Positions 1 through 8,585 of a stretch of DNA of 64,000 bases are shown here, piece after piece. Source of the DNA: Spartobacteria bacterium (GTDB lineage: Bacteria; Verrucomicrobiota; Verrucomicrobiia; Chthoniobacterales; UBA10450); assembly GCA_003169695.1 (NCBI GenBank), contig PNAS01000013.1:81797-145796 (forward strand). The letters run 5' to 3'. Below the pieces are notes generated by a model. It ran no database searches. It was not told the DNA's origin and saw only the letters and a list, made by a program, of their open reading frames with translations. Position 1 is the first letter of the stretch, and every line of letters starts with the position of its first letter. The position numbers and the translations under genes are program-made.

Positions 1-17
1 TTCTATTTCTCGCTCGC

Positions 18-752
18 GTGGCTGCTGCTTTGATGAATGCGATCAGCGCTTGTGTCTCGGTGATCATTCCAGCCTTGAATGAAGAGGAGCCGATCTCGGC
101 CGTGGTGGCAGACTGCCTAACGACTAATCTGCCTGGCGAAATCATCGTGGTTGATAACGGCAGCACCGATCGCACGGCTGAGCGTGCGCGCGCCGCGGGG
201 GCCACGGTGGTCGCGGAACCTGTGCCCGGTTATGGTCGCGCCTGCGCCACTGGAGTCCGCGCTCTGTCGCCCAAATGCGAGATCGTTGTCTTTCTCGATG
301 GCGACGGGAGCGATTGCCCCGAGCTAATAGGGCAACTCGTGCAACCCATTGTCGACGGAGAACAAGACTTCGTGATCGGTTCGCGCACGCGCGGGAAGCG
401 CGAACCGGGAAGCATGAACCTCCAGCAAGTTTTCGCCGGCCGCATCGCGGGCTTTTTTTTGCGCCTTCTCTACGGTGTCCGGTATACCGATATGTGTCCC
501 TTCCGCGCCATCCGGAGTGATGCGCTGGATCGACTCGGAATGAAGGAAGAAACCTTCGGGTGGAATCTCGAGATGCAGATGCGCGCCGCGCGCGCGGGGT
601 TGCGCATTCTGGAAGTGCCGGTGAGTCATCGATGCCGGTCCGGCGGTGAATCAAAAGTGTCCGGCACGCTGCGTGGAACATTTGTCGCGGGGGCTCGGAT
701 AGTTGCGACGCTCTTTCGAATTGCAGCCGAGCGCCGAAGCGAGCGCCCGTAA
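18..752 (+). CDS. Family 2 glycosyltransferase (DPM1/DolP-mannose synthase-like)
   Basis: Predicted cytoplasmic GT2 enzyme that transfers a sugar from a nucleotide donor, probably to a lipid carrier. The GT-A fold is visible: the N-terminal strand VSVIIPALNEEE (about residues 13-24), EIIVVDNGSTD, and a metal-binding DxD-like motif in FLDGDGSDCPEL (about residue 92). Later comes the family segment CPFRAIRSDAL. At about 244 residues it lacks the C-terminal membrane helices of the other GT2 proteins in this window. The longest frame opens with GTG at 18; ATG at 33 (MNAISACVS) gives a better-aligned N terminus and may be the true start. The upstream promoter lies outside the window. Acceptor and donor cannot be told from sequence. 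Confidence 0.85.
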   Translation: MAAALMNAISACVSVIIPALNEEEPISAVVADCLTTNLPGEIIVVDNGSTDRTAERARAAGATVVAEPVPGYGRACATGVRALSPKCEIVVFLDGDGSDCPELIGQLVQPIVDGEQDFVIGSRTRGKREPGSMNLQQVFAGRIAGFFLRLLYGVRYTDMCPFRAIRSDALDRLGMKEETFGWNLEMQMRAARAGLRILEVPVSHRCRSGGESKVSGTLRGTFVAGARIVATLFRIAAERRSERP

Positions 753-795
753 ATTTTCATTCCGTGCGCCGTCAGCTCTTGTAACAATCGGTCCC

Positions 796-2346
796 ATGCA
801 TCGCCCTCGAGCCATCGCTGCCGGACTACTCGCGGGCACGCTCGCGGGTGTGGTCCTGACCGTCGTCATGCTGCTGCTCGCCTGGCTCTTCGGCGTGGCT
901 ACTCCACTGGCAATCTTTGGCGACCGACTTTCTGTGTTCATCCCGGCGGACACGTTTCTTTCCCTCATGGGCCGGGTTGGTGGCTACAACCACATGAAGC
1001 AGCTCGGCGTCGGCTCCGTCATTTTTGGGCAAGTCTTGGTCGGGGCACTTGGCGGAATGGTTTACGGCCTGGTGACGCGCCATCGACGCTACATTGGTTT
1101 TGGTGTCACCGGCACGATTTTCCTTTTGCTTCCACTGGCCGCCGTCTTGGTTTTCTTGTGGCCGGTCCTCGGCACGCATTATTTCGGCTTGCCAATTCGG
1201 CGGGCGACGGCGGTCACGCTGCTGGGTTTAGCCGCGGCGTTTGCCGCTTTCGAACGCACGCTCATCCTGACTTTCCGCTTTCTCACGCGCCCGAAGATGC
1301 AGATTAATAATCAGGAGTTTAGCCCCAGCATCGGCCGGCGCGCGATGCTCTTTGGTGGCTTGGGCATTCTGCTTGCCGGTGGGGCCGCCGGTCTCCTTCG
1401 CAAACTCTATGGCCTCGCCACCTTCAGTTATGACGGCATTCAGTACAAAGGCAGAACCGTTCAACCAATCACGCCTAACGACCAATTTTATTGCGTCACG
1501 AAAAATGTCGTCGACCCCCATGTGAACCCGTCGTTCTGGCGACTCGAGATCACCGGTCTCGTCAAGACTCGCCAAACCTATCGACTCGACCGGCTGAAAG
1601 CCCTGCCGGCCGTCATGCAGGAAACAACGTTGATGTGTATTAGCAACGGCCTTGACGCCGGCCTGATGAGCAACGCCGTCTGGAAGGGCGTGCCGATGGG
1701 CGCACTTTTGAACGCGGCCACGCCGCTCCCCGGCGCGGCGAAGGTCCGGCTGCACGGCGTTGACAACTATACCGACACGTTCCCGCTCGAGAAGGCAATG
1801 GATCCGACCACGCTCGTTGTTTATGAAATGAACGGCGAGCCTCTGCCGCATCGTCACGGATATCCTGCGCGCGCGATCGTGCCCGGTTACTTCGGCGAGA
1901 AACACGTGAAATGGATCACCCGCATCGAGGTCGCAGACGCGAATGCCAAAGGCTTTTACGAGACGCAAGGATGGGGCCCGGACTTCATCGTCCCAACGCG
2001 CTCGCGTTTCGATCAGCCGGATCATGAATCGACATTCAACATCGCCATGGCGCGCAACGGCATTCGCGTCGACGGTGTCGCGTTCGGTGGCGATCGTGGG
2101 ATCAGCCGAGTCGAAGTCAGTTTCGACGACGGCGAAAACTGGCAGGAAGCGAAGCTCGATTATCCCGGCACGAAATTGACCTGGGCTCTCTGGAGCTACG
2201 ATTGGCGCCCGGAAGCGCCGGACGATTACACGCTGGTCGTCCATGCCGTCGACGGCGAAGGTGAAGTCCAGGAATGGGACGAAGACCGCCCCTTCAAATC
2301 AGGCACGACGGGTTTTCACAAGATCGTCGTGCACGTGAGCGGTTAG
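796..2346 (+). CDS. Membrane-anchored molybdopterin oxidoreductase (sulfite oxidase/YedY family)
   Basis: A 516-residue fusion of an N-terminal membrane region (about four helices in residues 8-165) and a molybdopterin-binding oxidoreductase domain (about residues 230-400) followed by a Mo-co dimerisation-type domain at the C terminus. The likely Mo-ligand cysteine lies in LMCISNGLDAGLMSN; the segment GYPARAIVPGYFGEKHVKW is typical of the family. Members oxidise sulfite or reduce oxidised methionines or S-oxides; the substrate here is unknown. The start is set at ATG 796: the frame is open upstream to 703, but that part overlaps the preceding glycosyltransferase and looks non-coding. Its TAG stop overlaps the stop of the convergent glycosylase gene by 4 nt. 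Confidence 0.9.
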   Translation: MHRPRAIAAGLLAGTLAGVVLTVVMLLLAWLFGVATPLAIFGDRLSVFIPADTFLSLMGRVGGYNHMKQLGVGSVIFGQVLVGALGGMVYGLVTRHRRYIGFGVTGTIFLLLPLAAVLVFLWPVLGTHYFGLPIRRATAVTLLGLAAAFAAFERTLILTFRFLTRPKMQINNQEFSPSIGRRAMLFGGLGILLAGGAAGLLRKLYGLATFSYDGIQYKGRTVQPITPNDQFYCVTKNVVDPHVNPSFWRLEITGLVKTRQTYRLDRLKALPAVMQETTLMCISNGLDAGLMSNAVWKGVPMGALLNAATPLPGAAKVRLHGVDNYTDTFPLEKAMDPTTLVVYEMNGEPLPHRHGYPARAIVPGYFGEKHVKWITRIEVADANAKGFYETQGWGPDFIVPTRSRFDQPDHESTFNIAMARNGIRVDGVAFGGDRGISRVEVSFDDGENWQEAKLDYPGTKLTWALWSYDWRPEAPDDYTLVVHAVDGEGEVQEWDEDRPFKSGTTGFHKIVVHVSG

Positions 2347-3140
2347 CTCTTCTGGCAGCGCGGACACCAAGCCGTCGTACGTCCGCCAATCGTCTCGTGT
2401 CGCAAACTGGACCGGTGGCGCGGGCACACGCCCTTGCGTTTCCACTTTTGATGAATGAGCCAGTCAGCCGGAGGATCCGAAAAGTCTGGACCAATGATGC
2501 GTAGCAATTCGCTTGCGACAAAGCGTGTCTCTCGAAGTAATCGTGCGCGTTGCGCGGCAGATAAGGCGCCGGCCAAAACCGACGGTGCGATCTTCGCGCG
2601 CCATAAGATTTCGTCCGCCATCCAATTGCCAATCCCAGCAAATCCATTTTGCATTAGGACGATGGCTTTGATCGGCGCCCGTGCGTGACGATCGAGGAAT
2701 GCGTTCAGAAACCTGCGATCGAACTTGTCGGCGGAGATGTCGGGTCCTCCTGCTCGCCACCATTCGGGCTCGGACCTGCCATGATGAAATCGCACTCGGC
2801 CAAAGAGACGGGCATCGCGGAGAACAAGAGCCTGCTGCAGCTGTTGCAGGACGAAGTGATCGTGTTTCTCTGGGCGGAATCCGGCTGGCTCCGTCCGCAA
2901 TTTTCCGCTCATCCCGAGATGGACCCCAATCCAATTCCCGGCGGAGAATTCGAACAGCATCTGCTTCCCTCGCGCAAAGGAACGCAAGAGACGGCGACCG
3001 CTTAACAGGTCCACGATTCGTCGCGCATCGGTCCCCCGAAAAATCCTTTTCCGCGGATGGAGCTGCACTGCGATGATCTTCTGGCCGAGGCCGCAGTCCC
3101 ATTGCTTTCGAAAAAATTCCACCTCGGCCAGTTCAGGCAT
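2343..3140 (-). CDS. mutM: Fpg/Nei-family DNA glycosylase
   Basis: Base-excision repair glycosylase/AP lyase that removes oxidised purines such as 8-oxoguanine. The 265-residue protein starts MPELAEVEF, giving the catalytic N-terminal Pro and the following Glu. The helix-two-turn-helix region shows AGIGNWMADEILWRAKI (about residues 167-183). The C-terminal zinc finger reads C-x2-H-x16-C-x2-C instead of the usual four cysteines; His can still bind zinc. The start at 3140 is dictated by the required Pro-Glu terminus, although the frame is open to 3173. It is convergent with the molybdoenzyme gene (4-nt overlap of stops). Fpg is preferred over Nei because of MPELxEVE, but the A in place of P within PELPEVE is unusual. 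Confidence 0.88.
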   Translation of the reverse strand: MPELAEVEFFRKQWDCGLGQKIIAVQLHPRKRIFRGTDARRIVDLLSGRRLLRSFARGKQMLFEFSAGNWIGVHLGMSGKLRTEPAGFRPEKHDHFVLQQLQQALVLRDARLFGRVRFHHGRSEPEWWRAGGPDISADKFDRRFLNAFLDRHARAPIKAIVLMQNGFAGIGNWMADEILWRAKIAPSVLAGALSAAQRARLLRETRFVASELLRIIGPDFSDPPADWLIHQKWKRKGVCPRHRSSLRHETIGGRTTAWCPRCQKS

Positions 3141-3222
3141 TGGGCAAAGTAGAGCGGGCTCCCAGCGAGGCAATGACAGTCGGCGGCCTTTGAAGCAGGG
3201 CGGGGCGTGCTAACGTCAGTGG

Positions 3223-4179
3223 ATGGAGAAAGTGATTATCGTCGGCAGCGGGTGTGCGGGATTGACGGCGGCGATTTACGCGGCTCGTGGGAATTTAGAT
3301 CCACTCGTCTTAGAAGGCCGCCAGCCGGGCGGGCAGCTCTCCACGACCACGCTGGTCGAGAATTTCCCCGGCTTTCCCGAAGGGATCGACGGCCCGCAAC
3401 TGATCCTGAACATGCACGCACAGGCGGAAAAATTCGGAGCGCGCTTTTCCTATTCAGAGGTGACCGATTTCGAAGGGCGCGACGACCACATCCGAATCAA
3501 AGCCGACGACAAGTGGCTCGAGACACGCGCACTCATCATTGCAAGCGGCGCGGCGGCTCGCTGGCTTGGACTCGAAAATGAAGAGAAGCTGGTCGGCCAC
3601 GGATTGACCTCCTGTGCGACCTGCGACGGCGCCTTTTATCGCAATGTCCCTGTGTGCGTGATCGGCGGCGGAGATTCGGCGGCGGAAGAGGCACTGTTTC
3701 TCACGAAGTTCGCTTCGAAGGTTTATCTCATTCATCGTCGCGACAAACTGCGCGCCTCAAAAATCATGGCAGACCGCGTGCTCGCGTGCGAAAAAATCGA
3801 GCCGATCTGGAACACCGTGGTGACGAAATACCTTCCGGATGAAAAGGGGGAAATGTCCGCCGTGATGTTGCGCAACGTCGAGACACATGAAGAGCGCGAG
3901 CTGCCCGTCGCCTGCGTTTTCGTCGCGATCGGTCACGATCCAAACACCAAGGCGTTCGAAGGAAAACTCGAAACGGATTCCAACGGTTATCTGCTCGTTA
4001 GGCATCTCGCGGAAAGCAAACATCCCGGCGTTTTCATCGCGGGCGACGTAGCGGATCGCGTCTACAAGCAAGCCGTGACTGCTGCCGGCTCCGGCTGCGC
4101 TGCGGCGCTGGAGGCGGAAAAGTACTTGAGCGGCCTGGAGAAATGGAATTGCCGAGTGCCGATTGAGAAGGATGTATAA
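3223..4179 (+). CDS. trxB: Thioredoxin reductase
   Basis: NADPH-dependent flavoprotein that reduces thioredoxin; cytoplasmic; 318 residues, the usual length. The FAD-binding Rossmann motif GSGCAGLTAAIYAARG is at residues 7-22. The redox-active disulfide CATCDGAF is near residue 131, the NADPH motif GGGDSAAEEALF near 149, and the C-terminal FAD motif GVFIAGDVADRVYKQA near 268. The ATG start at 3223 is close to a purine-rich stretch. It stands alone, divergent from the glycosylase gene, with about 80 bp between them that must hold both promoters. Confidence 0.95.
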   Translation: MEKVIIVGSGCAGLTAAIYAARGNLDPLVLEGRQPGGQLSTTTLVENFPGFPEGIDGPQLILNMHAQAEKFGARFSYSEVTDFEGRDDHIRIKADDKWLETRALIIASGAAARWLGLENEEKLVGHGLTSCATCDGAFYRNVPVCVIGGGDSAAEEALFLTKFASKVYLIHRRDKLRASKIMADRVLACEKIEPIWNTVVTKYLPDEKGEMSAVMLRNVETHEERELPVACVFVAIGHDPNTKAFEGKLETDSNGYLLVRHLAESKHPGVFIAGDVADRVYKQAVTAAGSGCAAALEAEKYLSGLEKWNCRVPIEKDV

Positions 4180-4181
4180 CA

Positions 4182-4542
4182 ACCGCCGAGCTGAAAGCGC
4201 GAACGAAGGAATTTGCTCTGCGAATCATTCGCTTGGTTGACGCACTTCCGAACACGTCAAAAGAGCGGGATCGCAAATCAAATCATGCGCAGCGCAACCT
4301 CCGCCATGGCGAATTATCGAGCGGCCTGCCGCGTTCGATCTCGTGCCGAATTCATTGCGAAAATCGGAGTCGCTGAGGAAGAAGCTGATGAAACGGCGTT
4401 TTGGTTGGAGTTGATCATCGATTCTAATATTCGCAGCGAAAAACAAGTAGAACCGCTACTGAAAGAAGCGGGAGAGCTTGTAGCGATTATGGCTTCTTCG
4501 CGGAAATCGGCAGTTGCCAATCGGAAATCGGCAATTCGTTGA
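4182..4542 (+). pseudogene. Four-helix-bundle protein (S23-type), frameshifted
   Basis: Remnant of the small four-helix-bundle family (often annotated as 23S rRNA intervening-sequence protein). The N-terminal half (AELKARTKEFALRIIRL...) is read in one frame from about 4182, with no start codon in that frame. The rest (ANQIMRSATSAMANYRAAC... through EEEADETAFWLELI) is read in another frame to the TGA at 4540-4542. The shift falls near 4262 (gag-cgg-gat region). The last codons contain two copies of cggaaatcggca. It follows trxB directly, and its stop overlaps the TTG start of the next gene. A TTG-initiated shorter product from 4213 is possible but would lack the first helix. Confidence 0.65.
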
Positions 4543-5690
4543 AGATTTGCGACCTCACTCAATTTTACTCGCCTCTGAGTGGAGGCGTGAAGCGCTACGT
4601 CCACGAAAAGATTATCTACATCCAAGCGAAGTCTCCGGACGACGAACATATCCTCGTCATCCCTGGCGCAAAAACGGAGGTAATCGCGGGAGAGCGTTCG
4701 CGAATCTACTCGATTCATTCACCTCTTGTTTCCCGTTTATCTCGCTACCGCGTCCTTCTGAATCTGCGCGCAATCGGCGAAATTCTAGAGCGCGAGCGGC
4801 CCGATATCATCGAGTCCGGCGATCCCTATCAAGTTGGCTGGAAAGCGGTTTCCGCTGGCCGATTACTGAGAATTCCGGTGGTAGGATTTTATCATTCGCA
4901 TTTTCCGGAAGCGTATTTGCGCGGCCCCAAAAGATTCCTGCTCGCAGCCGCACAAAGATATGTGCGCAAGCTTTACAACCGCTTCGAGGCGACACTCGTG
5001 CCTTCGCAACAATTAGCGTGCGTCCTGGAAGATTGGGGCGTGCGCAACGTGCGCGTCGTAAACCTCGGCGTGAATACCGAGAGCTTTTGTCCAGTTCCCG
5101 ATGACTCGCCCCAGACCCGAAGTTCATTGAGGATCGAGCAGGACCGAAAACTTCTCCTCTACGTTGGACGGCTCGCTCAGGAGAAAAACACCGAGGCGCT
5201 TTTCGCATCCTTTGAAATGCTGGCGAAACGCCGGCCCGATAAATTCGAGCTGCTCATCATCGGCGATGGCCCGCAACGCGAACGGCTGCGCCAGCTCCAG
5301 GCTCAAAACGGGAACGTGAAGTGGATCCAGTACTGCGCCGATTCGCTCGAACTCGCGCGCTTTTATCGCGCCGCTGACTTGTTCGTTCATCCGGGCGTTC
5401 AAGAGACATTTGGCCTGGTCGCGCTCGAGAGCCAGGCTTGTGGCACGCCTGTGGTCGGAATTCGCGGCTCTTACATGGACCGGATCATTTTTCACGAACA
5501 GGAAGCGTGGGCCCGGGAAAACGCACCGGAGGCCTTGGCCGACGCGATCGAGGAGTTTTGTGGCAAAGATCTGAAAGGCTTGGGCGCGACGGCTGCGAGG
5601 GTGGCGGCTGAGCGTTATTCTTGGTCACGAGTTTTTGAGGGACTCCTTTGCATTTACCGCGAGGTCTGCGCAAACTACCGGCAGCATTAG
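4539..5690 (+). CDS. Family 4 glycosyltransferase
   Basis: GT-B fold retaining glycosyltransferase, 383 residues. The N-terminal acceptor domain starts ICDLTQFYSPLSGGVKRYVH, with the glycine-rich loop near residue 15. The C-terminal donor domain shows LLYVGRLAQEKNTEALFASF (about 206-225) and the EX7E catalytic signature in QETFGLVALESQACGTPVVG (about 288-307). It starts with TTG at 4539, overlapping the TGA of the upstream remnant (TTGA), which suggests coupling inherited from an intact arrangement. It is followed closely by a GNAT gene. The substrate is undetermined; relatives make mannosyl or glucosyl glycolipids or envelope polysaccharide. Confidence 0.88.
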   Translation: MKICDLTQFYSPLSGGVKRYVHEKIIYIQAKSPDDEHILVIPGAKTEVIAGERSRIYSIHSPLVSRLSRYRVLLNLRAIGEILERERPDIIESGDPYQVGWKAVSAGRLLRIPVVGFYHSHFPEAYLRGPKRFLLAAAQRYVRKLYNRFEATLVPSQQLACVLEDWGVRNVRVVNLGVNTESFCPVPDDSPQTRSSLRIEQDRKLLLYVGRLAQEKNTEALFASFEMLAKRRPDKFELLIIGDGPQRERLRQLQAQNGNVKWIQYCADSLELARFYRAADLFVHPGVQETFGLVALESQACGTPVVGIRGSYMDRIIFHEQEAWARENAPEALADAIEEFCGKDLKGLGATAARVAAERYSWSRVFEGLLCIYREVCANYRQH

Positions 5691-5694
5691 GCCA

Positions 5695-6384
5695 ATGAAG
5701 GACGAAAAAGCACTTGTGATTCGCAGTTACCGCGCCTCCGACCGTGCGGCCGTGCGACAACTCTGCTGCCAAACGGGCTTTCTCGGCGAGCCGATCGATC
5801 CGGTCTACGAAGATCACGAATTGTTCGCCGATTTTCTTACGACCTATTACACCGACAAAGAGCCCGAATCTTCTTTCGTGCTCGAGATCAACGGTGAGAT
5901 CTGCGGCTATTTGCTCGGATCGCGCAAGCCGCTTCGTAATCAATTCTATTCCTTCCGGCAGAATCTCCGGCTCTTCGTTCGGGCGCTCGCGCGTTATTTT
6001 GGATATAACGATCGGTCGCGAAAATTTATTCGTTGGATGATCAGCCACGGCTGGCGTGAGGTCCCGGCCGCACCGCGCCGAACGCCGCATTTTCACATCA
6101 ACCTTCAGGCGGACGCTCGTAAAATGTCGACAACTCGCGCGCTGATGAGCGCGTATTTGAGTTATCTCTATCGATGTGGCGAGAAGCGTGTCTACGGTCA
6201 GATCGTCACATTCGAGAGCCGGCGCGGTGAAAAGATGTTCGAGCGCTACGGCTTTCGCGTCATGAACAGGGGCGAGATCACGAAATACAAAGCGTTCTAT
6301 CCGGAATCGGTTTATCTCAGCACCGTCATCAAGAATTTGGAGACGGCGGAACCGCTCACGGTGGACGTCCGCTCGCGTTCGTAG
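5695..6384 (+). CDS. GNAT-family N-acetyltransferase
   Basis: Predicted acetyl-CoA-dependent acyltransferase of 229 residues. The fold is recognised from the N-terminal LVIRSYRASDRAAVRQLC and the central strand ESSFVLEINGEICGYLLGSR; the acetyl-CoA loop is not canonical. The C-terminal part has an HINLQADAR strand and the terminal pattern EKMFERYGFRVM, typical of GNAT enzymes. ATG 5695 lies 4 nt after the stop of the glycosyltransferase, so the two are probably cotranscribed. The frame extends upstream to 5635, but that overlaps the GT4 gene. Substrate unknown; context suggests modification of a glycolipid or amino sugar. Confidence 0.75.
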   Translation: MKDEKALVIRSYRASDRAAVRQLCCQTGFLGEPIDPVYEDHELFADFLTTYYTDKEPESSFVLEINGEICGYLLGSRKPLRNQFYSFRQNLRLFVRALARYFGYNDRSRKFIRWMISHGWREVPAAPRRTPHFHINLQADARKMSTTRALMSAYLSYLYRCGEKRVYGQIVTFESRRGEKMFERYGFRVMNRGEITKYKAFYPESVYLSTVIKNLETAEPLTVDVRSRS

Positions 6385-6434
6385 CCGGTGCGCTTGTCGC
6401 AAACCGTGCACTGCGCTACACTGCGCGCGTTATT

Positions 6435-6507
6435 GCCGGCATAGCTCAGTTGGTAGAGCAGCTGATTTGTAATCAGCAGGTCGTCGGTTCGAATCCGTCT
6501 GCCGGCT
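6435..6507 (+). tRNA. tRNA-Thr (anticodon UGU)
   Basis: A 73-nt cloverleaf. The acceptor stem pairs GCCGGCA (6435-6441) with TGCCGGC (6500-6506), and the D arm carries agctcagttggtagagc. The anticodon stem gctga/tcagc encloses loop TTTGTAA with anticodon TGT (decodes ACA), and the T arm contains ggttcgaatcc. The CCA end is not encoded. The stretch up to the next gene (about 6508-6812) shows no gene. Confidence 0.97.
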
Positions 6508-6812
6508 CCCGTCGTAACGGTCGTCGCGCCGTGCGCACCGGCCCCCACTGCGCCGCCTTGTGACGACGCGTCACAATCCGATCCCGGCCGGCGGACTGCA
6601 TCGCGTCGCATTGTGAAAACACATTCATTGCAATTTACGCTCGCGCTCGCCAGCCGCAGCTGATCAGTTTGAGCAGACTGCGCTTAGGCACTAGTCGGTG
6701 TTGCCATTCTCGATGAATCGCATCCGCGCCGCCCAATACTTCGGGACCTGCGTCAGGGCTATGTTTGCCGCCCGATGCCAGCGCTCCGGGAAGCGATTCG
6801 CTGCTAAATGAT

Positions 6813-8219
6813 TTACGGCGTGAACTTGTAGATTGCGCCCTCGTCGTCAGTACCCCCGTGGACGGTTGCACCATAGAAGTTGCCCGCTGAATCAGCCACC
6901 ATCCCGTTGTAAACGAAGGCCCCGTCGGGCGGGCCATTGAAGCGATGGACCACACTCTCCGTCCACGTCCCATTGGCGCCAGGCGCTAGCTTGAAGATTG
7001 TGCCGCAACTACATCCAGCGCCGCCCTCGCTCGTCGTGCCATACAAATTGCCGGCTGCGTCAGAAACGAGGTTGCTGATGGAATTTTGTCCGTCTCCCCC
7101 GCCGTTGAAGCTATAGAGCACCTTTTCGGTCCACTCCCCCGCGGCAGCTGGAGACAGCTGGTAAACGGAGCCCAGGTTATTTGCGCCATCGTAGTAAGTG
7201 GTGCCGTAGAGATTGCCCGAAGCATCCAAGAGTAAGCCGCCGTAGGGAAATCCCGCGTCGGGTTGGCCCTTAAAAGCGTAAATGGTCTTTAGATTCCATT
7301 CCCCCCCCGCTTGAGATGGTGTGAGCTCGAAGGCGACGCCCTTTCCATTCGCCCCACCTGCTGTAGCTACGCCGTAGAGATGCCCAGCATGAAGAAGGAA
7401 TCGACCAGCCGAGCCTGTCGCTCCATCGGTGCCGCCAGTAAAGGTGTGGATCACCTTGAATGTCCAGTTGCCCCTTGCATCAGGGTGCAATCCGTAGATG
7501 ACGCCGAGCCCATTTGCCCCTCCGGTTGGCGCCACCCCGTAGAGATTGCCGTGGCTGTCAATCGTCAGGCCTGCTCCGGGACCGGAGCCATCGTTGCCTC
7601 CGCTGAAGTAATGAATTACGTGTTGGCTCCAGCTTCCGCCAGAGTTGGTCAGCTTGTAAGCCACGCCGCACCCACCCTCACAAGAGCCCATGCCGCCGGT
7701 GACCGCTGTGCCATAGAGATTGCCCTGAGCGTCGAGCGTGACGCCTTTGTAGGGTTCTCCTCCATCCGCGCCACCCGTGAAGCTATAGAGCACGGTATGG
7801 ATCCAGCGGTTGCCGGACGGCGCCAGCCGGAACACTGTGCCACCGCCGAACTGACCACCTCGCACTGAAGTGCCGTAAAGGTTTCCCGCGCTATCGATAA
7901 CCAAATCAGTGTCGGTGTACTCGCCATCGTTGTCCCCGGCGAAGCTGTAAATTACCTTTCCGGTGGCCGCTCTGGCTCCGCTTGCCAGCATTGCGACCAG
8001 GGCGAACATCACCACAGCCCCACCCGCGGCATACGAGCATCGCCATCCGCGCACACCAAAAGATGTCGTTAGACCAGCAGATGCCCGGCAGTTTTTCGCG
8101 TTGTGATGTTTCGATGGCGGCGCATCTGATTCGTTGGACATGAAATACCGCAGAGCAAGGATGTAGTCGGGTTTCATAATAACGTGGTTTGACTGGTCAG
8201 ATCCTGTCATGTCAAGCAT
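6813..8219 (-). CDS. GloVer tandem-repeat secreted/surface protein
   Basis: A 468-residue protein made almost wholly of about eight tandem repeats of roughly 45-50 residues, each containing a core like GNLYGTTxxGG followed by GxVFKLxP and VLYSFxGGxDG. This is the 'choice-of-anchor tandem repeat GloVer' type common in Verrucomicrobiota and Acidobacteriota, expected to form a beta-propeller-like surface domain. One hydrophobic segment (GGAVVMFALVAMLASGARA, about residues 70-88) precedes the repeats and probably acts as a signal or anchor. The start is uncertain: ATG 8219, 8177 (MKPDYILAL) or 8141 (MSNESDAPP) are all in frame. No sorting signal is seen at the C terminus. Function unknown. Confidence 0.85.
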   Translation of the reverse strand: MLDMTGSDQSNHVIMKPDYILALRYFMSNESDAPPSKHHNAKNCRASAGLTTSFGVRGWRCSYAAGGAVVMFALVAMLASGARAATGKVIYSFAGDNDGEYTDTDLVIDSAGNLYGTSVRGGQFGGGTVFRLAPSGNRWIHTVLYSFTGGADGGEPYKGVTLDAQGNLYGTAVTGGMGSCEGGCGVAYKLTNSGGSWSQHVIHYFSGGNDGSGPGAGLTIDSHGNLYGVAPTGGANGLGVIYGLHPDARGNWTFKVIHTFTGGTDGATGSAGRFLLHAGHLYGVATAGGANGKGVAFELTPSQAGGEWNLKTIYAFKGQPDAGFPYGGLLLDASGNLYGTTYYDGANNLGSVYQLSPAAAGEWTEKVLYSFNGGGDGQNSISNLVSDAAGNLYGTTSEGGAGCSCGTIFKLAPGANGTWTESVVHRFNGPPDGAFVYNGMVADSAGNFYGATVHGGTDDEGAIYKFTP

Positions 8220-8221
8220 GA

Positions 8222-8585
8222 ATTCACACAGCTCTTCTTTAATTGTTAAGCTTGTTAAGCTGGGCTTGGGAGGATCGCCGTCGTGCTACGCAGGGGCACG
8301 ATGCCAGTTTTTGCAGCTTCTCCCTCCTGACTCCTCAAACCCTTACGAAATGTTCCCAGACGATAGACGCACAGGCCACGCAATCGCAGTTGCGTAGTAC
8401 CCTCTGCGATCGATCAGCCAACGTTGGCTTCGCTGCTAAAAGGAACGGCGGACGCTTTTCTGCTTTTAGGAGTAAATTTACATTCACAGCGGCCCGGCCC
8501 GCCGAAATCGTAGTGGAAAAATATTAACCTGCTAAATCTTACGGGCCGGTTGTAGAATTGATTTCCTGGACTCACCGGAAAACAG
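8222..8585. other. Intergenic region, no gene seen
   Basis: About 360 bp between the divergent GloVer gene and the amber-interrupted gene. It contains a short direct repeat (gttaagctt twice near 8247) and short open frames without coding character. Both promoters should lie here, but none can be assigned with confidence. Confidence 0.5.

Noticed and set aside
1228-2244. Long antisense open frame opposite the molybdoenzyme
   Set aside because: A high-GC shadow frame; the + strand protein has clear domains and the antisense translation has none.
5485-6411. Long minus-strand frame opposite the GNAT gene
   Set aside because: No ribosome site or recognisable domain; the + strand gene matches GNAT and follows the GT4 gene directly.
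6312-6611. Antisense open frame containing RRIRTDDLLITNQLLYQLSY
   Set aside because: This is the well-known false protein read from the reverse strand of a tRNA gene; the tRNA-Thr at 6435-6507 explains it.
6813-8219. Possible CRISPR-like periodic repeats
   Set aside because: The periodicity is at protein level (GloVer repeats of about 45-50 codons) with diverged DNA and no spacers. No CRISPR array seen anywhere in the window.
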